Assembly: GCF_051014445.1 (NCBI RefSeq)
Contig: NW_027488378.1
Coordinates: 558,001-622,000, forward strand
DNA: 64,000 bases
From: Colletes latitarsis
Lineage: Eukaryota; Arthropoda; Insecta; Hymenoptera; Colletidae
Direction of reading: 5' to 3'
Below the pieces are notes generated by a model. The model was not told the DNA's origin. It saw nothing but the letters and a program-made list of their open reading frames with translations, and did no database searches. This document shows, one piece after another, positions 56,442-64,000 of the stretch (positions within the stretch are counted from its first letter, which is position 1; the number at the start of each line of letters is the position of its first letter). The position numbers were made by a program, and so were the translations under genes.

Positions 56442-56975
56442 CCTAGGCTGGGAGGGGGGTCCTGAGGGGACCCTCCTCCCGCCAGGCGGCGCCGGGTCGG
56501 ACCGGTTGGGGGTAGGAGTACCTCCCCCTACCGGTCCGACGCAAGGGGAGGCACCCTCGGCGGTCTGGTGCGGCCATGAACGCCCGGCCGCCGAGGGGTG
56601 GAAACGGGGTCGCGGGCGGTTGCGAGTTGGGGTTCGCAGCCGCCACTAAACGCGGCCCCGGGACGGATAGCGGCGGGATGGAGTGGCCCCGTCCCGCCGC
56701 TATGAGGCAGTGTGTCTACTGGGGGGACCGATTGTCCCCCCGGGGGATGGGCGCGAAAGCGCGGGCACGGGGAGGATACCGGAAGAATGCTTCGAGCGAT
56801 TCCCGGTATCCTCCCAAAGCGTGCCGAAGGGTCACCGTGGGGTTTTTAGTGGGTAGGTCCCGCGCCTGTCGTTGTACGGGCGCGGGGAATCCCACACACC
56901 CCTCCCACCTCTCCCCAATTAGGTGGGAGGGAATCTTTCGAAGAGTTTCCCCACGACAAAAGAAAAAAAAAAAAA
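55637..56975 (+). mobile_element. R1-clade element 3' part after the filler, plus strand
   Basis: Resumes in ORF2 after the RT active site and runs through the CCHC region, the 3' UTR and a poly(A) tract (56958-56975). It is followed by satellite in inverted orientation. Read on the other strand, it is an ordinary minus-strand insertion in satellite. Parts of its 3' end (about 56030-56280) match element F's subfamily more than H. Confidence 0.85.
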
Positions 56976-57091
56976 GTAAAAGTAAGCAAGCCGTGAGCTG
57001 GTAAGCTAGCAGGTAGCTAGTTTGGAAGCAGTATGCTAGTAAGCAAGCAGTGGTCTAGTAAGCAAGCAGTGAGCTAGTAAGCGAGGAGGAA
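56976..57091 (-). repeat. 19-bp satellite, inverted segment
   Basis: Monomers here read on the minus strand (AGTAAGCAAGCAGT, GCTAGTAAGCAAG), the only place in the window where the satellite runs backwards. At 57091-57092 the orientation flips back. Confidence 0.9.
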
Positions 57092-57163
57092 GCTTTTTTA
57101 CTAGTCTGCTCCTTGCTTACTAGCTTGCTTGTATCTTACTAGCATAGTGCTTCTTTACTAGCC
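57092..57163 (+). repeat. 19-bp satellite, short direct segment (duplicated flank)
   Basis: Direct-orientation satellite that matches 10318-10389 nearly base for base (GCTTTTTTACTAG, GCTTGCTTGTATCTTACTAG), including the insertion point of the following element. Confidence 0.88.
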
Positions 57164-57684
57164 GTTTTTTTCGTAGGGAAAATCTTCGTAAGACTCCCTC
57201 CCACCTCTTTGGGGGGCGGATGGTGTGTGTGTGGGATTCTCCGCGCCGGTGGAATGACGGGCGCGTGACCTACCCACTAAAAACCCCACGGTGAGCCTTC
57301 CGCACATTTTGGGAGGATACCGGGAATCGCTCGATGCATACTTCCGGTATCCTCCCCGTACCTGTGCTGTGCACCCATCCACGGTGAGACAAATGGTTCC
57401 CCCCGGCAGTCACACTATCGCATGGCGGCAGGACGAGACCACTCCGTCCCGCCGCCATCCATCTCGGGGCCGCGGTCAGTGGCTGCGGCAAGCCCCAACT
57501 CGGAACCGCACGCAACTCCATTTGTACCCCTCGGTGGCTTGTGGCTCGTGGCTGCACCATGCCACCGAGGGTGCCTCCTGATGAGGTGGTCCGGAATTGG
57601 GGTAACACTTCCACCCCCATCCGGTCCGGCTCTGCGCCTCGTGCCTGGAGGAGGCTCCCTTCTGGAACCGCCTCCCAGCCAGGT

Positions 57685-60600
57685 TTATCCGCCACGCGGC
57701 GGGGGCCGCCCACGATTCCCGGCGCTTGGACGACGCCCTCCTGGCACCACACGTGCACGAGCCTCACCACGCCGCTGAAGCTCGCGTTCCCTGCTGGCGG
57801 CCTCCTTCTGCAACATTACGCTCTCGCAGAAGGAGGCCACGGCCCTCCACTTCCCCTCGCTGCCGAGCATGGCGCGCACCACACCCGGCAGCGAGACATC
57901 CCGCCCTATGACGCCGACCAGGACACGTCGCTCCCCCTCCCACGCTGGGCATACCTGGAGGGTATGATCAGCCGTGTCCTGCTCGGCGTCACAATGGCAG
58001 CAACGCGCCGTCGGCTCCTTCCCTTTCCGACACAGGTATCTTCCGAAGCTACCATGCCCGGAAAATACCTGTGCCATCCGGTAAGTAAGGCTTCCATGGC
58101 CTCTGTCCAGCCACTCACACAGGAGTGGCCGAACAGCCCCGACTGTCCGGTGCCCCGCAGTTGGCAGGGCCAACCGCTCCTGCCACGCGAGCACCACGAA
58201 CTGCCGGGCCTGGCGCTTCAAATCGCCCCAAGCAGGTTCCTGCTCTCCCGGGACCGCCCCCACTCCCGCGCGACGGTCGACACGATGACGATACATCATC
58301 GCGTGCGACCGCGCGAGGAGATCCATGGGCGGCATCCCCGCAAGAACCGTCGCCGCCTCATGCGACACGGTCCGGTAGCCGCGGACGACCCTCAGCGCCA
58401 TCCGCCTCTGCACTCGACGCAGCAGCGTCATGCTGCGCCGGGAGGCAGCCAGGTCGTCCGCCCAGACGGGGGCCCCGTATAGGGCCCCCGACTGGACCAT
58501 TGCCACATAGAGGCGACGAACTCGGCCCGCCGGGCCCCCCAGGTTGGGCAGGATCCGGCCCAGAGCCGCAACCATCCTTTCCAACCGGGGGACCAGGCAG
58601 CGGAAATGCTCCTCGAAACGCCAGTGGCTATCGAGGATCAGCCCTAGATACCTGATCTGGGGCTTCACCTCGATGTCAGCCCCACCCACCCGGATCAGAG
58701 GGGGTGGCGGATCCTGCCGAGGTGAATGAAACGCAATCACCTCGGTCTTATGGACCGCCACCGTCATCCCCATCCCTCTGATCCGGTCGACGACGCGTTG
58801 CGACCCCTCCTCCGCGCGACGCATGGCCCACCCCCAGTGCGCCCCGACGGCCAGCACCAGTGTGTCATCCGCATAACACACCGTGCTGACGCCGTCGGGG
58901 AGGCCGGCCCGCAACACCGAGTCGTACGCGATGTTCCACAGGAGTGGCCCGAGGACCGACCCCCGCGGAACACCGCCGTACACCTCCCTCCGCATATCAC
59001 CATCCCGGCCCGGATACTCGATCCACCTGCAGCGGAGATAATCCCCGACGACCGCCCTGAGACAAGGGGGGACTCGATGGTATTCGAGTCCCCTCCTTAT
59101 CCCTTCCCAGGGGAGGGTGTTAAAGGCATTGGCAATATCCAAGGATATTGCCAATGCCACCCCTCCCCGGGAGACGGCCGCCTCCGAGAGGGCCCTCATA
59201 CGACCTATCGCGTCGATAGTCGATCAGCCCCCCCGGAAACCGAACTGGCAGTCGGCCAGACCGGGATCACCCCGCGACAGGTGCTCGACGAGGCGGGCAG
59301 CAATCACACGCACGAAGAGCTTGCCCACCTCGTCGAGGAGACAAATGGGCCGGTATGCGGAGGGAGACTCCGCGGGCCGACCCTCCTTCCGGAGGAGGAC
59401 CATCCTCGCCACCTTCCAACTGGGGGGGAATCGCCCGTCCCTCAGGCAGCGGTCGAACAACCGCCTGAGGTCGGCCCCAAGGACGCCCTGGGTCAAGACC
59501 CAAACCCGGCCGGGCACACCATCCGGACCCGGGGCCGTGTTACGAACCCCGAGCCGTCTGATGGCCGCTGCCAGCTCCTCCTGCGTGACCCCCAGCTCGG
59601 CCGTCCACTCCACTGGGACAGCCGCCGCCGCCGGAAGACGCGGTCCCCTCTCCCCAATTGGGAAGAGTGTATTGACCACGTCCTCCAGCAGCCGGGGGTC
59701 AAGACCCTCGGTGACGGGGGGCGCCCACGGGCGGAGCTTATTCAGCACCACCTTATATGGGCGCCCCCATGGATCGTCATCAAGGGTCTGGAGGAGCTCC
59801 TTCCATGCCTGGGTCTTGGCCCGTTTGATGGCGACCTGCAGAGCAACCCGCGCCACGCGGTATGCTCCATACAGGTCATCAGCTGCCCTCGCTCGCGCCA
59901 CGCCGTCGCCTGTACGTTGACGACGGCGCGCGCGGGCGTACTGGCGTCGGGCGCGGACAGTCGCGACTCGCAACTCCGCGATCGCGTCCGACCACCAGTA
60001 CACCGCCCGGCGAGGAGAAGCCCGCCCGACCCGAGGCATCGCCGCGTCGCAAATACTCGCGACCAATGCTCCGAGCCGGGCGACCTCCTCCTCTATGCTC
60101 GGCAACTCGGCCGCTCCCTGCGGCCAAGTTGCAGCGAGGGCAGCTGCCATAAGGGCGTCCTTGTCCAGGCGCCGAAGCGCCCAGCGGCGTGGTGGGGTGC
60201 CACGCAGGCGGCCGTGTCGGGATGCACTCGCGGCGGCAGAGACCTCCATCCGGATGTACCGGTGATCGGAGAGTGTCTCTGCCCCCGCGACCACGTGCCA
60301 ACCCGACACCATGCGCACGGCGTTGGGGGTCGCGAATCCAACATCCACGATGGACCCCCCATATCGCCGCACGCATGTGTGCTCCGACCCCCGGTTCAAT
60401 ACCCGGAGGTCGAGACCCGCCGCCCAATCGCCCAGGATCCCGCCGCGAACGGAGGTCCTGGGGGATCCCCAAGCCACCGACTTGGCATTAAAATCCCCCA
60501 GGACCAGCACCGGCCGGGCCGCGTAGCGCTGCACGCATGTCAGCCAGGTACTGCTCGAACGCGACGAGACCGCTGAGAGGCGTTATGTAGCACCCCACCA

Positions 60601-60840
60601 CGGCGAATCCCCCTCAGTCCATGGCGACGAATCCCCGACCGCGCTCCAGCATGGAGAACGGCGGGGACCCGTCGCCACCAAGCCGTCCGCGTCGCTTACC
60701 CAATGAGGGTGATCAGGGACGCGGTACGTCTCGGCGGCGACAGCCAGTCCAACCCCCCACTCCGCGAGGACTTGGGACATCATATCCTGTGCCGCGCGGC
60801 AGTGGTTGAGGTTGGCCTCGAGGAGGAGGCGGGGAGCCAT
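57685..60840 (-). pseudogene. ORF2 of mosaic element F
   Basis: Start of the endonuclease lies at 60583-60840 (LLEANLNHCRAAQDMM). A short deletion at about 60539 shifts the frame. Then 59224-60534 is open (GDFNAKSVAWGS, LSDHRYIRM, RT N-terminus). TGA at 59224-59226 replaces an Arg codon. The rest runs 57685-59199 with SLDIANAFNTLPW, GVPRGSVLGPLLW (Gln of GVPQGS changed to Arg), YADDTLV and CCHCDAEQDTADHTLQVC. Not functional. Confidence 0.87.
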
Positions 60841-60843
60841 TAA

Positions 60844-62525
60844 TTACCGTCCGCCCCAGCCTCCCCCAGGCTGTCCGTCCCCGTGGCTCCGTCCACCTCC
60901 ATGGTGGACGATGCCACCGCCCGCGGCGCCGGAGCCGGAACGGCCCGCCTCATCCTCTCCTTCCGGGAGGGGGGAGAGCACTTCCTGCTCCCCACCCTGT
61001 GGTCGGCTGGCATCCCCCTGTCTGCACATAGCGGGCAGAGGTGGGCCGCCGAGCACTGGCTAACATTGACCGCTGCGGTCCACCGGCGAGGTGCACCACT
61101 GCCTCACATGCCCCAATTCGAGGCAGCGGTGACACTGGAGCGAAACCCACCCCACCAAAACCCTCCCGGATTCCGCCATTTTATGGGCAGCGGAGAGGAG
61201 GCAGCGGGCCCACACGGACCCCAGGCCGGAAGGAGATCTGCGGATCTCCCCGACCCGCAAGTCCCCCTCAGGGCAATCCCCCGCCCTTGCTAGGGCACGC
61301 GCCACGTCCTCCGCGGTGACCTAGTCGCCCAGCTGCTGCCGGAGCCTCTGGGCGAGTCGGTCGGCCTTCACGCCGCCGTCTGGACCGGGGATCTCCAGCA
61401 GGGGACCCCCAGTCACGGCCCGCTTCGCCCTCACGGAAGCGATGCCAAGCTCTTCCAGGGACACATTGTTCCTGACGAGCCGCATCGCTTCCGCGAGGGC
61501 CATGTCGCCCCCCTGCGCAACGGTCAGCGCTACCGCTGCCGTTTTAAGGGAGCGGTCAAGTCGCGCCTTCGCGGCCTTCCTCGCCACCCTCCTCGCCCTC
61601 CGCCCCACAACCTCGCTCCACGACACCCCCCCTTGGGGCGGTGCCGCGGAGGACGCGGGAACCGGGACCACAGGTACGCTTCCCACCTTGGGGGTCACGA
61701 CCCGAGGCCCTGGAGTCGCCACGGTGGGCGGAGCCTTCGCTACCCCCACCTTCGCCTTCCCCGGCCGTGCCGGCACTGGTCGGGGTGTCACCACCCTCCC
61801 GCTGACCGCTCTTCCGGGGAGGAGCTCCTCCCGGAAGGCGGCCAGCCTCTTATCAATCATGTCACCTATCCTCCTCAGGAGATCGTCCTCTCAGGAGCAC
61901 GGGGACCTCTGCGCGGGCGGAGTGCGGGTGGAAGGGCCCGCACCACCTCCGCCGCACTCCGCTTCATAACGACCGCAGGAGGGCGCAGCGTAGGAGGAGG
62001 GAGGACAGGAGGGATGGCCGCGCTGTTCCAGCACGCCTCTGCCCTCATCCTCCCCCGTCGCTCCTCCTCCAACAGGAGCTGCAGACGGGCGTTCCGCCCG
62101 CTTAGCTCCCGCGCCGCGTCCCTCATCATTCGGGCAGCCTCCCTCAGAGCTTCTGGCCCGCCGCTCTTCTGCCCCTTAAACAAGCAGGCAGCGGCCACTT
62201 TCTCCACTCGTCTCAGGGACGAGGAGATCCTCTCCGATATCTCCTCGGTCACCTCGTCCCTGAGGCAACGCATCCGGACAACCGGGCTGATCGCCCTGTC
62301 CTCTCCATTGACGGCCTGCCCCGTCATCTTTCTCTTGGAGCCTATGAGGCTCCTAGTGGAGGAGAAGGACGAGACTGACGCAGTCTCATCGTCATCCTCC
62401 ACCCTTCACGAAGCCGGGCCAGGCGCTGGGAGCGGCGCGAGCGCCGTCACTCCAGTCCCAACACCGCCTTCGTCCTCTCCCACTGACTTACCCCGTCCCA
62501 TCCCCGTTTTAATTTTGAACTCCAT
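60844..62525 (-). pseudogene. ORF1 of mosaic element F, decayed
   Basis: ATG at 62523-62525. Pieces: 61875-62402 (Ser-rich N-terminus and helical region), 61321-61860 (Pro/Lys region to EIPGPDGGVKADRLAQRLRQQL), 61060-61305 and 60844-61056 (knuckle region with deletions; CHRCLELGHVRQWC retained). Frameshifts and stops separate them. It is clearly more diverged from G and H than the middle of ORF2 is. Confidence 0.82.
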
Positions 62526-62917
62526 ACTATTCCCACGAGCAGGTAGGAAGAAAAGGTCTGCCCGGGCAGAGCCGCCTTACCCAGGTAAGCCTAATACTCC
62601 GGGGGTTCGGCAGGTGCACCCGGAGGTGGTCGCTTGGGATTGGGCCTCCTCCCCCAACCATGCATCCCACCGCCGCGCTCCATAACTTAGGATTGGAGGG
62701 CGATTTTATAGAGTCGCCATACTCGCGGTCCCGGGCGGTTAAGCCAAGGCCCCCGTTCCTCCTGCCGTCACGTACCATTCACAAAACCAAATAAGGAATT
62801 GGGGATGGGTCGTTGTGTCGACCAACAGGAGGCTTACGGTGTGATAAGCATCAGGTACCTCGGGGTCGCTACGCCCCGTACTGCGGCCGACGATTGCCGG
62901 ACACAGCCCCTGAGGGG

Positions 62918-63026
62918 CTAACTTACTGCTTGTTTACAATCTCACTACTAGGTTATTGGCTTACTGCTTTCTTTCTAGCTTACTGCTTCCTTACTAGTTT
63001 ACTGCTTCCTGACTAACCTGCATCCA
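62918..63026 (+). repeat. 19-bp satellite array, block 9
   Basis: About 110 bp of direct-orientation satellite separating elements F and J. Confidence 0.85.
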
Positions 63027-63440
63027 TTTTTTTTTTTTTTTTTTACGTGGGGAAATCCTCATGGACCCCGAGGCCCTTAATTCGGGCGGGGGGGGGGGGT
63101 GCTCGGGGTAGTACCGAACTCCTACCGGCTAGAACCCCACGGTGACCGTCCTCGGGCGCTGCGGCGGGGGACCGTGGAACTCTAGTGAGACATCACAGAG
63201 TCCCTCGCCGCGCCATGCCTGTCGAGGCTCATCGCGGGGGGAACGACTCTGTGTTCGTCCCCCCCTGATTTCTCCGCCGCAGACGCCAGGTCACCCGACG
63301 CCCGCGACCCCTGGGCTGCCTTCGGTGTTCGGCCCCCTAGCGCCGAGCATCTGCAGCCCCAACGGGCGGTCCGTCCATCCCCGGACCACCGACGTGGTGG
63401 CCGGAGGTGAAAGCTGACGGGCCTCCTACATCTTCAGGAG

Positions 63441-64000
63441 CTATTGGAGGGGGCCTGGAGGCGAAGGTCGCCTCGCCCTCGCCCCTCTCCGAGGCCTTCC
63501 TCTCCGAGCGGGGTGCGCGGCCTGCTCGCGCGTCCGCTCGGCGGCCTCATTCTGTAACATAACTACCTCACAGAAGGAGGCCACCACTTGCCATGTCCTC
63601 TCGCTGGCCGCCATCCCGCCAACTACTGTGACCAGCGAAATGTTCCTCCCCACTTCCTGTTCCAGGACACGGCGCTCATCTGCCCACGCTGGGTGGGCTG
63701 CCAGCGTGTGCTGCGCTGTGTCGCGAGGGTCTCCACAGTGGTGGCACACCGCCGTCGCCTCCTTCCCAATTCGACACAGGTACTCACCAAAGCAATCATG
63801 CCCGGTGAGCACCTGTGTCATCCTGTAGGACAGCCTACCCGGCTTGTCCTGCCACTCTTGCCAATGTGGCAGGACTGCACCAACGGACCGTTGTGTGGCT
63901 CCACCAGCCTAAATTAGTTGGTGGAACCATATAATCAAAACGGTCCGTTGGGCATGGCACCTCGTCGCTTCGACCGCTTGCCTCCTGTCCTCTGGCGGCC
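63441..64000 (-). pseudogene. ORF2 C-terminal part of element J, interrupted
   Basis: Frame 63441-63821 encodes MTQVLTGHDCFGEYLCRIGK, a zinc motif CHHCGDPRDTAQHTLAAHP, in which the last cysteine is replaced by histidine, and a basic tail. The frame stays open upstream through SVGAVLPHWQEWQ, equivalent to TVGAVRPLLKEWL in the first family, until a stop inside the 72-bp foldback at 63880-63951. Whether this copy was otherwise intact cannot be seen. Confidence 0.75.
63880..63951. repeat. 72-bp foldback inside element J ORF2
   Basis: Outer arms CCAACGGACCGTT (63880-63892) and AACGGTCCGTTGG (63939-63951) are perfect reverse complements. Inside, GGCTCCACCA and TGGTGGAACC pair with one mismatch. 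The segment brings an in-frame stop into the RT C-terminal region. The outer arms also read as a near-direct repeat (AACGGWCCGTT), so it may be a small insertion of about 46 bp with a target duplication. Confidence 0.65.

Larger units (their letters stand above)
57165..62917 (-). mobile_element. R1-clade element F, full-length mosaic
   Basis: Poly(T) 57165-57171 to the 5' terminus CCCCTCAGGGG at 62917. Three zones: 57165 to about 58430 matches the diverged element B; about 58430 to 60535 is almost identical to the young copies G and H; about 60540-62917 is diverged again. No clear target duplication was found. The 3' satellite flank equals that of element B. Confidence 0.88.
63027..64000 (-). 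mobile_element. Second R1-clade family, element J, runs off the window
   Basis: Poly(T) 63027-63044, then a 3' region unlike that of the other copies (to 63440) and the end of ORF2. It shares the protein-level C-terminal layout but not the nucleotide sequence, so it is a different family. The 3' region carries a G-run at about 63088. Confidence 0.8.

Overview
The window is a gene-poor, repeat-on-repeat stretch of an animal nuclear genome, most likely an insect and possibly a hymenopteran. No host gene was found. Grounds for insect: several R1-clade non-LTR retrotransposons with APE endonuclease, reverse transcriptase (RT) and a C-terminal CCHC motif, and one BEL/Pao LTR retrotransposon whose primer site matches the tRNA-Tyr 3' end. 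Hymenoptera is suggested only by a short TTAGGTCTGGG/TTAGG tract at 55613-55628, a telomere-type motif I recall being reported from that order.

Layout. The matrix is a diverged 19-bp satellite (about GCTTACTGCTTGCTTACTA) at 375-1441, 3188-4193, 6069-10389, 16576-19825, 22902-27096, 34062-34218, 40208-43921, 51785-52900, 56976-57163 and 62918-63026. It is always in the same orientation except for an inverted piece at 56976-57091. Inserted in it are: three related solo-LTR-like elements (1442-3187 +, 4194-6068 -, 43922-51784 +, the last itself carrying two younger insertions); a BEL/Pao element (27097-34061 -) with a foreign solo LTR inside its pol (29363-30060); and about nine copies or pieces of one R1-clade family plus one piece of a second family (63027-64000).

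The R1-clade family. Two copies are full length: 34219-40207 (-) and 44052-50033 (+), each flanked by a 15-16 bp target-site duplication. The element has a structured 5' leader of about 385 bp, ORF1 (about 625 aa, gag-like, three CCHC knuckles), a UAAUG stop/start overlap, ORF2 (about 1060 aa: endonuclease, RT, CCHC), a 3' UTR made almost wholly of hairpins, and poly(A). The two copies are almost identical, so activity was recent, but each ORF2 is broken: two nonsense codons in one, a 10-bp duplication at RT motif A in the other. The remaining copies are 5'-truncated, internally deleted, duplicated or mosaic.

The most unusual region is 52901-57171. There a truncated minus-strand copy abuts, head to head, the exact 5' end of a plus-strand copy. 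That copy stops in ORF1 at a 24-bp filler containing TTAGGTCTGGGTTAGG, continues as the 3' part of another copy, and then meets inverted satellite. This looks like a healed and re-fused chromosome break combined with a twin-primed insertion. Caution: this class of sequence is prone to assembly error, so every rearrangement needs long-read confirmation.
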